Source: Aliishimia ponticola (lineage in GTDB: Bacteria > Pseudomonadota > Alphaproteobacteria > Rhodobacterales > Rhodobacteraceae). Taken from it: a stretch of DNA of 64,000 nt. Below, piece by piece: positions 30,347 through 39,537 of this stretch. Positions within the stretch are counted from its first letter, which is position 1; the number at the start of each line of letters is the position of its first letter. Under the pieces are notes generated by a model. The model was given only the letters and a program-made list of their open reading frames with translations, made no database searches and was not told the origin of the DNA. The DNA lies in NCBI RefSeq assembly GCF_004803475.1, contig NZ_SRKY01000002.1:923618-987617 (forward strand), read 5' to 3'. A program made the position numbers and the translations under genes.

Positions 30347-31495
30347 TTAGGAGGCGCGTTCTTGCATCGCAGCGGCGAACCGGTCGAACAGGTAATAGCT
30401 GTCCTGCGGGCCGGGACTGGCTTCGGGGTGGTACTGCACCGAGAAGATCGGCTTGTTTTCAACCCGGATGCCACAATTGGACCCGTCGAACAGCGACGTA
30501 TGGGTTTCCTTGACGCCCTTGGGCAAGGTCTGCGCATCCACCGCGAACCCGTGGTTCATCGAGGTGATTTCGACCTTCCCGGTTTCAAGGTCTTTGACCG
30601 GATGGTTGGCCCCGTGGTGGCCGTGATTCATCTTGATCGTCTTTGCGCCAAGGGCAAGCGCCAGCATCTGGTGGCCGAGGCAAATACCGAAAACGGGCAG
30701 GTCTTTCTCAAGAATGGTCTGGATCATCGGCACCGCGTAGCTGCCCGTCGCTGCCGGATCACCCGGGCCGTTGGACAGGAAAACACCGTCGGGTTCGTGG
30801 GCCAGAACTTCCTCTGCCGTGGCGGTGGCAGGCAAGACCGTGACATCGCACCCGGCAGAGGCGAGGCAGCGCAGGATGTTGCGTTTTGCGCCATAGTCGA
30901 TGGCAACGACCTTGTGGCGCGGCTCGGTCAAGGTGCCGAAGCCTTCGGGCCAGTTCCAGCGCGTTTCATCCCAACGGTAGGACTGCGCGCAGGTCACTTC
31001 CTTCGCAAGGTCCATGCCTTCCAGGCCGACAAACTTGCGGGCCGCATCGACCAGCGCATCGGTGTCGAAATTCCCATCCGGATCATGGGCCAGCGCGACA
31101 TGCGGCGCGCCGGCCTGCCGGATGGCGCGGGTCAGGCGGCGCGTGTCGAGGCCCCCAATCGCAATCCGGCCCCGGCTGGCAAGCCAGCTCGACAATGGTT
31201 GCACCGCGCGCCAGTTCGACGGCTCCGTCGGCATCCACTTCACGACCATGCCCGCCGCAACGGGATCGCCGGTCTCGTCATCGTCGGGATTGACGCCGAC
31301 ATTGCCGATATGGGGGAAGGTGAAGGTCACGATCTGTCCCGCATAGGACGGGTCTGTCATGATCTCTTGATAGCCGGTCATGGCGGTATTGAAGCACAGT
31401 TCAGCGGTTGTCTGACCAGTTGCGCCGAAGCCCGTTCCGAAAAACAGCGTTCCGTCGGCGAGGGCAAGACAAGCGGTCGGGCGAGGCTCGGTCAT
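30347..31495 (-). CDS. carA: Carbamoyl-phosphate synthase small (glutaminase) subunit
   Basis: Hydrolyses glutamine and passes ammonia to CarB for carbamoyl phosphate, used in arginine and pyrimidine synthesis. At 382 residues it has normal length. The N-terminal CarA domain has DGTLFFGTGFGATG and FNTAMTGYQEIMTDPSY; the class I amidotransferase domain has the nucleophile cysteine in FGICLGHQMLALALG and the histidine-glutamate pair in YHPEASPGP. carB is not adjacent. It is divergent from yqeY, an arrangement I recall as common in this lineage. Confidence 0.96.
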   Translation of the reverse strand: MTEPRPTACLALADGTLFFGTGFGATGQTTAELCFNTAMTGYQEIMTDPSYAGQIVTFTFPHIGNVGVNPDDDETGDPVAAGMVVKWMPTEPSNWRAVQPLSSWLASRGRIAIGGLDTRRLTRAIRQAGAPHVALAHDPDGNFDTDALVDAARKFVGLEGMDLAKEVTCAQSYRWDETRWNWPEGFGTLTEPRHKVVAIDYGAKRNILRCLASAGCDVTVLPATATAEEVLAHEPDGVFLSNGPGDPAATGSYAVPMIQTILEKDLPVFGICLGHQMLALALGAKTIKMNHGHHGANHPVKDLETGKVEITSMNHGFAVDAQTLPKGVKETHTSLFDGSNCGIRVENKPIFSVQYHPEASPGPQDSYYLFDRFAAAMQERAS

Positions 31496-31696
31496 GGGGG
31501 GCTACCTGTAGGAATGGGGCAAATTGGCGGGAACCTAATGCCGCCCGGCGGCAGGGTCAAGAGTAGGAAAAAAAGAGTTTCCCTTTATTTTCAGTGCCTT
31601 GCTGCGGGGCTCTTTGGTTGCAGGGTCATCGGCTTTTGCGTATGGTCCGCCACCTGACGGCCCGACCACTCACCGGGCGAGATGAGGATGACACAT

Positions 31697-32161
31697 ATGA
31701 CCGATCTTCGCACGCGCGTGACCGATGCGCTGAAGCAAGCGATGAAGGATAAGGACCAGCAGCGGCTGTCGACACTCCGGCTGATCAATGCTGCGATCAA
31801 GGACCGTGATATCGCGGCGCGCGGCGAAGGCAAGGAAGAGGGCGTGGGCGATGATGAGGTGCTCGCGATCCTTGGCAAGATGACGAAGCAGCGTCAGGAA
31901 AGCGCGCGCGCTTATGAAGAGGGCGGGCGGCTGGATCTGGCAGAGCGCGAGATGCAGGAAGTCGCTGTTATTGCGGAATATCTGCCGCGGCAGCTGAGCG
32001 ATGAAGAAGTCGAAGCGGCCGTGTCGGCGACCATCGAAGAGATCGGCGCTGAAAACGTGCGGGACATGGGCAAGGTGATGGGCGCGCTCAAGTCCAAGTA
32101 TACCGGCCAGATGGATTTCGGCGCCGTGGGCGCTTTGGTCAAATCCCGCCTTTGCGGTTGA
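31697..32161 (+). CDS. GatB/YqeY domain protein
   Basis: A 154-residue helical protein of the YqeY family, related to the tail domain of the GatB amidotransferase subunit; it may act on tRNA but its role is unproven. Diagnostic segments are KDKDQQRLSTLRLINAAIKD, AEYLPRQLSDEEVE and MGALKSKYTGQMD. I chose the ATG at 31697 with GAGG nine bases upstream; an ATG at 31682 five codons earlier is also possible. Confidence 0.88.
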   Translation: MTDLRTRVTDALKQAMKDKDQQRLSTLRLINAAIKDRDIAARGEGKEEGVGDDEVLAILGKMTKQRQESARAYEEGGRLDLAEREMQEVAVIAEYLPRQLSDEEVEAAVSATIEEIGAENVRDMGKVMGALKSKYTGQMDFGAVGALVKSRLCG

Positions 32162-32313
32162 GATAGGGCAGGGGCGGCAGATCGCCCCTTTGCCCAAACG
32201 CCCGGCGGTTCAAGGCGATGCGCCGGGTGAGCGACCTTCTTCCTACAATTCAGACGGTTTCCCTACGGGGGCGATGCGCGTCGATGTCATGGGCCGTGAT
32301 CCCACGCGGTGTA

Positions 32314-32799
32314 TCACGCCCGGCGCAGGGCGCGGGCCAGATCGTCGTAAAGCTCGATTCGCTCTTCTTCGGACAGGAAGGCACCGATCTCCACCTCCCG
32401 GCCTTCACCGCGCAGGGTGACGTAATGGGGCACGGGGCCTTCGGTGTCGTATTTGGTCACCTGCGTCCAATAGCGGTTGCATTCCCATTCCTGCACCTGC
32501 CCGTTCGGGTCAGTGCGCGACAGGTGGGCCATGTCGTCTGACAGGGTCAGCACTTCAAGGATTTGCCGCGCCTTGTGGTTGCGTTGCAGGGCGAAATAGA
32601 TGCCCCAGACAGCGAGCATCAGAAACGGCAACAGCCCCCAGAGCACGGGCGAGCCCAGCAGCGGCAGGGCGGGGATCAGGATCATCGTGAACGTCGTCAG
32701 GACAACTGCCGCCATGCCGCGAGCGGGGAGCGATTCATAGGGCCACAGACGAAGTTCCTGTGTCGGGGCGGGTGATGCGGACGTCCAGCGATAGGGCAT
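32314..32799 (-). CDS. DUF2244 membrane protein
   Basis: A 161-residue protein with two membrane helices (about 30-66) followed by a cytoplasmic domain containing the family's WECNRYWTQV segment and YVTLRGEGREVEIGAFL. DUF2244 genes often sit near cytochrome oxidase genes in alphaproteobacteria, and ctaD lies 0.9 kb away here. Function is unknown; an oxidase-linked role is only positional. Confidence 0.85.
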   Translation of the reverse strand: MPYRWTSASPAPTQELRLWPYESLPARGMAAVVLTTFTMILIPALPLLGSPVLWGLLPFLMLAVWGIYFALQRNHKARQILEVLTLSDDMAHLSRTDPNGQVQEWECNRYWTQVTKYDTEGPVPHYVTLRGEGREVEIGAFLSEEERIELYDDLARALRRA

Positions 32800-32888
32800 A
32801 ATGGGCGGGCGAGTTGATGAATGTGTGTAGAGCTAGAATAATCCGAATTGAGGTTGCTGACAGGCACCGAATTGACGCAGTGCGCGCT

Positions 32889-33383
32889 TTACAGGTCCTT
32901 CGGCGAGGACTGCGCCGGGCGCATCTGCGGCCTTGCGGAGGTAAAAAGCGAAAATTCGTAGCCGCCGAACACCTCATGCGCATTGACCCGTTTGTCGTGC
33001 CAATTGACCAAAAGCTCCTTTCCGGTCTTGTCCCAAACAACGACGCAGAACTTTGATGATTCAGGGTTGCAACTGTCTTTGCCCAAAATGGTCACGTAAA
33101 ACGGATCGATCAGGTTTCGCTGAATCAGCACCCAGGCGCGAACCTCCCGGTCGGTGACGAAGACACCGGCGACAAGTAGTGCGCCGGCAAGCGCGATCAG
33201 ACCCACGCCAGACATACCGCCAAGAAGGTTGGAGACCTGGAATTTTTCGCCCCACGCCACGTATATCATTCCGGCGATCATGCCGCCCGCCAATATGACT
33301 AATATCCAGAAGAACGGACCCGTCGCGAGCGAGACTTGTTGCCCGATATTCGCGATGTCGTCGGGGGATATATCAACTTCCAT
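32889..33383 (-). CDS. Uncharacterised two-helix membrane protein
   Basis: Not recognised. A 164-residue product starting MEVDISPDDIANIG with two hydrophobic helices (about 22-45 and 53-72) and a C-terminal domain of about 90 residues with two cysteines (DSCNPESSKFCVVVW) that may form a disulfide. The start at 33383 has a purine-rich AAAAGG upstream. Composition is less GC-rich than its neighbours. It lies between DUF2244 and ctaD on the same strand but far enough from both to have its own promoter. Confidence 0.6.
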   Translation of the reverse strand: MEVDISPDDIANIGQQVSLATGPFFWILVILAGGMIAGMIYVAWGEKFQVSNLLGGMSGVGLIALAGALLVAGVFVTDREVRAWVLIQRNLIDPFYVTILGKDSCNPESSKFCVVVWDKTGKELLVNWHDKRVNAHEVFGGYEFSLFTSARPQMRPAQSSPKDL

Positions 33384-33610
33384 GACGTGCCAGCCTTTTC
33401 CACTCTTAACCAAAACACCATTAGGGCCCAAGCCTTGCAAAGCGGTTCACATGGCGGGGGGTGTTTGTTTTTCCTAGTGTATTTTCCTTCGGCGAGTTTG
33501 GAGTTCAACTAAAAATGGAAGCTTCTGTTTGAAGTGATTGCCGACCTGATCGGGCGAGGCGGCCAAACCCGCCCGTCTGCCAGCGCTGCTGGCATATCGG
33601 CCCCCCTAAC

Positions 33611-33640
33611 AAAAAAGCCCCGCCATTTTGGCGGGGCTTT
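33611..33640 (-). terminator. Rho-independent terminator downstream of ctaD
   Basis: An 11-bp perfect stem (AAAGCCCCGCC / GGCGGGGCTTT) with a 5-nt loop, 23 bp beyond the ctaD stop. On the minus strand it ends in six T residues, and on the plus strand it ends in three. It is therefore a strong terminator for ctaD. Confidence 0.92.
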
Positions 33641-33662
33641 CGATCTCTATTTGCACGGATGA

Positions 33663-35333
33663 TTAATGCGCGTGCTTGTTATCCCAGTCTTCCTGCTTGG
33701 GCAGGATTTCGAAGGTATGCTCCGGCGGCGGGCTGGGCAGTGTCCATTCCAGCGTGTCCGCATATTCGTTCCACGGGTTGGCTTCGGTCACTTTCGCGCC
33801 ACGCAGCAGGGCGTAAGCGATGATGCCGAAGAACAGCAGGAACGAGGCGAAGGACAGGTACGCGCCAAAGGACGACCACTGGTTCCAGTAGGCGAACGCC
33901 TCCGGGTAGTCGATGTAGCGGCGCGGCATGCCCTGACGGCCCAGGAAGTGCTGCGGGAAGAAGGTCAGGTTTGCACCGATGAACATCATCCAGAAGTGGA
34001 TCTTGCCGAAGGTTTCGGAATACATCCGGCCCGTCATTTTGGGCAGGTAGAAGTAGATCCCGGCGAAGATGGCAAAGACCGCGCCCAGCGACATCACGTA
34101 GTGGAAGTGTGCCACCACGTAGTATGTGTCGTGGTAATAGCGGTCGACGGCAGCCTGGCTCAGCACGATGCCGGTCACACCGCCAACGGTGAACAGGAAC
34201 AGGAAGCCAAACGCCCAGAGCATCGGTGTCTTGAACTCGATCGAGCCCTTCCACATCGTTGCGATCCAGGAGAACACCTTCACACCTGTCGGCACCGCGA
34301 TGACCATGGTGGCGAGCATGAAGTAGGCCTGTTGCTCAACGCTCATCCCGACGGTGTACATGTGGTGCGCCCACACGACGAAGCCCAGAACACCGATCGC
34401 AATGATCGCCCACACCATCGGCAGGTAGCCGAAGATCGGCTTGCGCGAGAATGTTGCAATCACGTGGCTGATGATGCCGAAGCCCGGCAGAATGATGATG
34501 TACACTTCCGGGTGGCCGAAGAACCACAGGATGTGCTGATACAGGATCGGGTCACCGCCACCGGCAGGGTCGAAGAAGGTGAAGCCGAAGTTACGATCCA
34601 TCAGCAGCATGGTGATCGCGCCCGCCAGAACCGGCAGGGACAGCAGAATCAGCCAGGATGTGACGAAGATCGACCACGAGAACAGCGGTACCTTGAACAG
34701 CGACATGCCAGGGGCACGCATGTTCAGGAAGGTGGTGATCATGTTGATCGCACCAAGGATCGACGACGCGCCTGACACGTGCACGGCGAAGATGGCGAGG
34801 TCCATGGACATGCCGCCTTCGTTGACGGAGAGCGGCGGGTACAGAACCCAGCCCACGCCAGAGCCAAGCTGGTCGTTACCGCCCGGCGCCAGCACGGAGC
34901 AAACCGCCAGCGTCGTACCGGCAACATAGAGCCAGTAGCTGAGGTTGTTCATCCGCGGGAAGGCCATATCCGGCGCACCGATCTGCAACGGCATGAAATA
35001 GTTGCCAAAACCGCCGAAAAGGGCCGGAATCACGACGAAGAACATCATCAGGATGCCGTGGCCCGTGATCAGCACGTTCCAGAGGTGACCGTTCGGGGTA
35101 CATTCAGCGGAAGACTGGAAGAAACGAGCGCCTTCCATACACATGTACTGAACGCCCGGTTCCTGAAGTTCCATCCGCATGTAAACGGTGAACATAACCG
35201 AGATAAGGCCAACAAAGGCCGATGTGATCAGGTAGAGAATCCCGATATCTTTGTGGTTGGTCGACATGAACCACCGGGTAAAGAATCCCCGGTTGTCTTC
35301 ATGTTCGTGGCCGTGAATGGCTGCGTCTGCCAT
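33663..35333 (-). CDS. ctaD: Cytochrome c oxidase subunit I (aa3 type)
   Basis: Catalytic subunit of the haem-copper oxidase, reducing O2 with electrons from cytochrome c and pumping protons. The 556-residue product has 12 helices. CuB/haem ligands are visible in [19 protein letters not shown] and [11 protein letters not shown]. The glutamate in GHPEVY marks the A1 (D- and K-channel) subfamily. A single-gene ctaD separate from the ctaC-ctaE cluster is usual in Rhodobacteraceae. A strong terminator follows it. Confidence 0.97.
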   Translation of the reverse strand: MADAAIHGHEHEDNRGFFTRWFMSTNHKDIGILYLITSAFVGLISVMFTVYMRMELQEPGVQYMCMEGARFFQSSAECTPNGHLWNVLITGHGILMMFFVVIPALFGGFGNYFMPLQIGAPDMAFPRMNNLSYWLYVAGTTLAVCSVLAPGGNDQLGSGVGWVLYPPLSVNEGGMSMDLAIFAVHVSGASSILGAINMITTFLNMRAPGMSLFKVPLFSWSIFVTSWLILLSLPVLAGAITMLLMDRNFGFTFFDPAGGGDPILYQHILWFFGHPEVYIIILPGFGIISHVIATFSRKPIFGYLPMVWAIIAIGVLGFVVWAHHMYTVGMSVEQQAYFMLATMVIAVPTGVKVFSWIATMWKGSIEFKTPMLWAFGFLFLFTVGGVTGIVLSQAAVDRYYHDTYYVVAHFHYVMSLGAVFAIFAGIYFYLPKMTGRMYSETFGKIHFWMMFIGANLTFFPQHFLGRQGMPRRYIDYPEAFAYWNQWSSFGAYLSFASFLLFFGIIAYALLRGAKVTEANPWNEYADTLEWTLPSPPPEHTFEILPKQEDWDNKHAH

Positions 35334-35604
35334 ATGGCGTGCCTCCTGTTAGACAATCCTGCGCGCGAAACGTTACCCGGACAGATTCCGGACTTATTCT
35401 GGTTCTAGAATGGGATTGGTGAAGGATCAATGAGCGATCGTGCCGCAGGTGTGGAAAGATTTGCGGCGGGTCGCGGGGGCCGTCGGGGCGCAGCCGTGCT
35501 TCGGCCTGCTTTGTGCAATGTGGGGTTTGGCGGGCCGCGCCGTCCTTCTCACGTCTATCTCACGGGCCGCGCAGGGGGGCGGGGCGGCACCTGTGACGTA
35601 GCAT
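35334..35604. other. Non-coding interval upstream of ctaD
   Basis: About 270 bases that presumably contain the ctaD promoter next to 35334-35420. No recognisable gene, RNA or repeat was seen; short open frames here are GC-rich shadows with no family resemblance. Confidence 0.5.
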
Positions 35605-35636
35605 CGCAGCGCCCGCGATCTTGGGCGGGCGCTGCG
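35605..35636 (-). terminator. Strong hairpin after the PhoX gene
   Basis: A 12-bp perfect stem (CGCAGCGCCCGC / GCGGGCGCTGCG) with an 8-nt loop, 14 bp beyond the phoX-like stop. There is no T-run on the minus strand, so it may be a Rho-assisted terminator or a 3'-end stabiliser rather than a classical intrinsic terminator. Confidence 0.6.
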
Positions 35637-35650
35637 CGTTCGCAAAAAGC

Positions 35651-37567
35651 TTAGCCGACCAGACCGTTGTCATCCCGCTTGATCGCGATGACCGAGGACC
35701 GCGGCAGGCCAGACCCGGTAGGCCAGGACCCGCCCGGATGCTGGATGCCGACGAACATGGTGCGCCGGTCGGCGGACCAGCAGATCCCCGTGACCTCGCA
35801 TCCCTTCGGCCCTGTCATGAAGCGGGCGATCTCGCCGGTGACGGGGTCGCCCACAAGCATCTGGTTGTTGCCCTGTCCGGCGAAGTCCTCTTCGTTGCTG
35901 TCATCGCCATCGGTCTGAATCCAGACCAGACCGTTGCTGTCAAAGGCCATGCCGTCGGGCGAATTGAACATATTGCCCGCCGTGACATTGTCGGACCCGC
36001 CATAGACGTTGTTGTAAACCTCCGGGTTGCCCGCCATCACGTACAGATCCCAGTCGAAGGTCGTCGCCGTGTGGTCGTCGTCATGGGGACGCCAGCGCAC
36101 GATCTGGCCGTAATGGTTGGTCTCGCGCGGGTTGGGGCCGTTGACCGGGGTCTCATCCCCGCCGGCGTTGGGTTTGACGCCACGGTTCTTGTTGTTGGTC
36201 AGGCAGCAATATGCCTCGATGGCCTTGGGATTGACGGCCACCCATTCGGGGCGGTCCATCGTCGTCGCGCCCACGGCGGACCCGGCCTGACGGGCAAAGA
36301 TCAGCACCTCGGCCAGCGATGCCATACCGGTGGTCTCCGGCGTCAGCGCCAGCCATTCGCCGGTGCCGTCATCGTTGAACTTCGCCGCGTACAGCGTGCC
36401 GTCATCCAGCAGCCCGTCGGTCGGCCCGCCCGTGGCATAGGTGCCATTGGAGACGAACTTGTACAGGAACTCGCCGCGTTCATCATCGCCCATATAGACG
36501 ATCACATGCCCATCAGCGGAAAGCGTCACGGCCGCGTTCTCATGCTTGAAGCGGCCCAGCCCCGTATGCTTGACCGGTGTGGATGTGGGATCGGTCGGGT
36601 CGATTTCGACAATCCAGCCCGCGCGGTGCGGCTCATTTGGGTTTTGCGACACGTCGAAACGTGCATCCCATTTGTGGTAATCATAACCCCAACCATCGGT
36701 CCCGATGCCATAGCGCGCATAGCCGGGGGCAAGCGGCGCGGGGTCGCCTTCCGCCACCTCGGCGGTGGAGCCGAAATAGCCGTTGAAGTTCTCTTCGCAG
36801 GTCAGATAGGTGCCCCACGGCGTTTTGCCCGACCCACAATTGTTGAGCGTGCCAAGGCTTTGTGTGCCGGTCGGATCGGCCTGCGTCTTCATCAGGTCAT
36901 GCCCGGCTGCGGGGCCGGTGATCTGCATCGGCGTGTTGTGGTGGATGCGCCGGTTGAAGGGGCTGTCCTTCACCACCTGCCAGCCGTTTTCGCCTTCGCT
37001 CACTTCGATCACGGCCACGCCTTGCAGGTTTTGCAGCTTGCGCACGTCATCCGCATTGGCTGGGGTGCCCTCCTGCGCTGCAGGCAGGTTGGTCTTGCGG
37101 TTGGTGTATTCGTGGTTGATCGCGATCAACTGGCGACCTTGGAACACGAAGGTCTCCATCCCGTCGGTATTCTCGCCAAAGACCATGTCCGACCCTTCCA
37201 GCGGGCCGCCCTCGGTGATGTCATAGCCGTCGGCGGCGGACATCAGCGGATCGCCCCAGCTGACCATGACTTGACTGGTAAAGCCTTCGGGCACGTGAAC
37301 CATGGCGTCGGTGTGCGCCGCGATCGGCTTGAAGGGGAATCGGCTTGCGGTTTGCGCCTGCGCCGAGGTGGAGGACAGCAGCCCGCCCGTCATCACCGCC
37401 GCGCCAGAGCCAAAGGCCAGCGCCCCGCCCAGAAAGCCACGTCGCGAAATCGCACGCTCAACCACTTGGTCGAACTCATTTTCTTCTGGCCGGGGGAAGT
37501 TCTGTTCGTCCCAGTCATCGGCGGAGAGCATCGTCGGATCTATGTCTTTCACGGGAACACCTGTCAT
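35651..37567 (-). CDS. PhoX-family (DUF839) periplasmic alkaline phosphatase, Tat-exported
   Basis: A 638-residue enzyme expected to release phosphate from organic esters in the periplasm, using calcium and iron. The twin-arginine motif SRRGFLGG (about 41-48) is followed by a hydrophobic stretch and cleavage near AQAQT, so it is folded before export. PhoX-type blocks include LIAINHEYTNRK, NNCGSGKTPWGTYLTCEEN, VYMGDDERGEFLYKF and AFDSNGLVWIQTDGD. It is a single-gene unit with its own hairpin. A possible weak Pho-box-like repeat lies 63 bp upstream. Some DUF839 proteins have other roles, so the phosphatase activity is inference. Confidence 0.88.
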   Translation of the reverse strand: MTGVPVKDIDPTMLSADDWDEQNFPRPEENEFDQVVERAISRRGFLGGALAFGSGAAVMTGGLLSSTSAQAQTASRFPFKPIAAHTDAMVHVPEGFTSQVMVSWGDPLMSAADGYDITEGGPLEGSDMVFGENTDGMETFVFQGRQLIAINHEYTNRKTNLPAAQEGTPANADDVRKLQNLQGVAVIEVSEGENGWQVVKDSPFNRRIHHNTPMQITGPAAGHDLMKTQADPTGTQSLGTLNNCGSGKTPWGTYLTCEENFNGYFGSTAEVAEGDPAPLAPGYARYGIGTDGWGYDYHKWDARFDVSQNPNEPHRAGWIVEIDPTDPTSTPVKHTGLGRFKHENAAVTLSADGHVIVYMGDDERGEFLYKFVSNGTYATGGPTDGLLDDGTLYAAKFNDDGTGEWLALTPETTGMASLAEVLIFARQAGSAVGATTMDRPEWVAVNPKAIEAYCCLTNNKNRGVKPNAGGDETPVNGPNPRETNHYGQIVRWRPHDDDHTATTFDWDLYVMAGNPEVYNNVYGGSDNVTAGNMFNSPDGMAFDSNGLVWIQTDGDDSNEEDFAGQGNNQMLVGDPVTGEIARFMTGPKGCEVTGICWSADRRTMFVGIQHPGGSWPTGSGLPRSSVIAIKRDDNGLVG

Positions 37568-37629
37568 CTAGATGGGGTATGGGGTGGCAGGCCGCAGGCC
37601 CACCGCATCGTCCCTTTCACGCTAAAATT

Positions 37630-37647
37630 GTAACATGGGTTTGACGC
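37630..37647 (-). promoter_or_regulatory. Possible degenerate Pho box upstream of phoX
   Basis: On the minus strand GCGTCAA-ACCC-ATGTTAC gives two 7-base half-sites at the 11-base period of PhoB sites, but each matches the CTGTCAT consensus at only about four positions. Placement 63 bp before the start is suitable. Treated as a weak candidate only. Confidence 0.25.
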
Positions 37648-37702
37648 CGCAGGTCGAAAAACCGCGGGAATGGTCCATTCGCGCCGGCAAGCGTCTTTGA
37701 TG

Positions 37703-38374
37703 TCAGGACTGCGTCTCTGCCGGGCAGGGGCCGAAAACGCGTTCGAAGCTCTGGCGCAAAGCGACGTCCACATCGTCCATCGTGACCGGCAGACCCAGAT
37801 CGACAAGGCTGGTGACGCCGTGATCGCTGATGCCGCAGGGCACGATGCCGGAGAAATGCTCCAGATCGGGTTCGACATTGATGGAAATGCCGTGAAAGCT
37901 GACCCATTTGCGCATCCGAATGCCGATGGCCGCGATCTTGTCCTCGGCGGGTTGCCCATCGGGCAGGGCGGGCTTGTCCGGCCGTTCGATCCAGACGCCG
38001 ACGCGCCCCTCGCGGATATGGCCGCGCAGATTGAAACTGGCGAGCATGTCGATGATCCAGCCTTCGAGTTGCTGCACGAAAACCCGGACATCGCGGCCGC
38101 GACGGCCCACATCCAGCATCACATAGGCGACCCGCTGGCCCGGCCCATGATAGGTATACTGCCCGCCGCGCCGCGCTTGATAGACGGGAAAGCGGTCGGG
38201 ATCGGTCAGGTCTTCGGGCTGGGCAGAGGTGCCTGCGGTATATAGCGGCGGATGTTCCAGCAGCCAGATGCATTCATCCGCCTCTCCGGCGGCGATGGCA
38301 TTGCTGCGCGCTTCCATGAAGGCCAGCGCGTCCTCATAGCTGGTGTGACCGGGGGAGTTGATCCATTCTACCAT
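37703..38374 (-). CDS. lipB: Lipoyl(octanoyl) transferase
   Basis: Transfers octanoate from acyl carrier protein to the lipoyl domains of pyruvate/2-oxoglutarate dehydrogenases and the glycine cleavage H protein; LipA then adds sulfur. The 223-residue product has the signature [17 protein letters not shown], the acyl-binding lysine region [19 protein letters not shown], and the catalytic cysteine in [13 protein letters not shown]. lipA is not adjacent. Confidence 0.95.
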   Translation of the reverse strand: MVEWINSPGHTSYEDALAFMEARSNAIAAGEADECIWLLEHPPLYTAGTSAQPEDLTDPDRFPVYQARRGGQYTYHGPGQRVAYVMLDVGRRGRDVRVFVQQLEGWIIDMLASFNLRGHIREGRVGVWIERPDKPALPDGQPAEDKIAAIGIRMRKWVSFHGISINVEPDLEHFSGIVPCGISDHGVTSLVDLGLPVTMDDVDVALRQSFERVFGPCPAETQS

Positions 38375-38651
38375 GCCTGTGCCTCGTGAGATTGGGGCAG
38401 GACGGGGCGTTGGGACCGGGCCGCCATGGCGTGCCTGTCACGCGGCATCAAATGCGAGAGGCTGTGTTCCACCTGAGTATCCGTCCATACGCTCTGCGGC
38501 TGTCGCGGCGCGCCGGTGCGGCGCAGTGCCGGCCCTTCCTGCCAGAGCGTGCGACGTCAGACAAGCGCCGGGGTGCTTTCGGCGGGGATTGGGCCGCCCT
38601 TGCGGCTTGTATCCGGCCCAAGGCGGGCCATGTGGATAAGTCTGTGGGCGC

Positions 38652-39353
38652 TTAGGCAGCCTCGGAAATGACCTTTTGCAACATTTTGGCGTAGTTCTCC
38701 GGCCCTTGCGCCCCTGTAATCAGGTACTTTTCTGCAAAGATCATGCTGGGCACACCGGAAATGCCGTTCTGATACCAGACTTTTTCCTCGGACCGGACGG
38801 CCTGTTGGTGACATTCCGCGGTCAGGGCGGCGCGACTGGCGTCCCGGTCCAGCCCGACGGTTTCGGCCACGTCCAGCAGCACCTCGTCTTGGGACAGATC
38901 CTTGCCATCGCTGAAATGCGCCTTGAACAGCGCCATTTTCAGAGGGTGCTGCAAACCCTGCGTCGCGGCATAATCCAGCAGCACATGCGCGTGGAAGCTG
39001 TTCACGATCTTGCTGTCGGGATTGAAATTGAACTCAAAGCCAAGCGCCGCGCCTATATCCTGAAGCCGCTGGCGGTTTTGCACCGATTGTTCGGCGCTGG
39101 CCCCGTATTTGCGTTGGATATGCTCTGTCATGTTTTCGCCCTCCGCCGGCATGTCGGGGTTCAGCTCGAACGGGTGCCAGCGCACGCGCGCGCCCATTCC
39201 GGTCTGCGCCAGCGCAAGTTCCAGTTGCTTGTACCCGACGATGCACCACGGGCACATGACGTCAGAGATAATGTCGATCTGCACGACGGGGGCAGACGTG
39301 GTCGAAGACGTATCTTGCGGGGCCAAGGGCGTGGCGGAAGAGCTTTTATCCAT
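38652..39353 (-). CDS. DsbA/FrnE-type thiol-disulfide oxidoreductase
   Basis: A 233-residue thioredoxin-fold protein with the active site SDVMCPWCIVG (CPWC) and the cis-proline segment ISGVPSMIFAEKYLITGAQ. These are hallmarks of the FrnE/polyketide-type DsbA branch. It lacks a signal peptide; the first 22 residues are Ser/Thr/Pro-rich and disordered, so a cytosolic stress or isomerase role is more likely than periplasmic DsbA. It stands alone. Confidence 0.88.
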   Translation of the reverse strand: MDKSSSATPLAPQDTSSTTSAPVVQIDIISDVMCPWCIVGYKQLELALAQTGMGARVRWHPFELNPDMPAEGENMTEHIQRKYGASAEQSVQNRQRLQDIGAALGFEFNFNPDSKIVNSFHAHVLLDYAATQGLQHPLKMALFKAHFSDGKDLSQDEVLLDVAETVGLDRDASRAALTAECHQQAVRSEEKVWYQNGISGVPSMIFAEKYLITGAQGPENYAKMLQKVISEAA

Positions 39354-39537
39354 GCGCTAATGGTTGGTGTGCTGTGCCGCGAAATCAAGCCCGGACGCAG
39401 CGGAAACGGCGTTTGTGAATAGAATTCGACGAAGAATCCTTGTGACGTAAGGGAAGTTGCATGGTAATCTCGGTGGATATCAGCTTTGTTTCTCAGTTTT
39501 CAGATTTCACCAGTTTTGTTCACACTAGGAGATTGAC

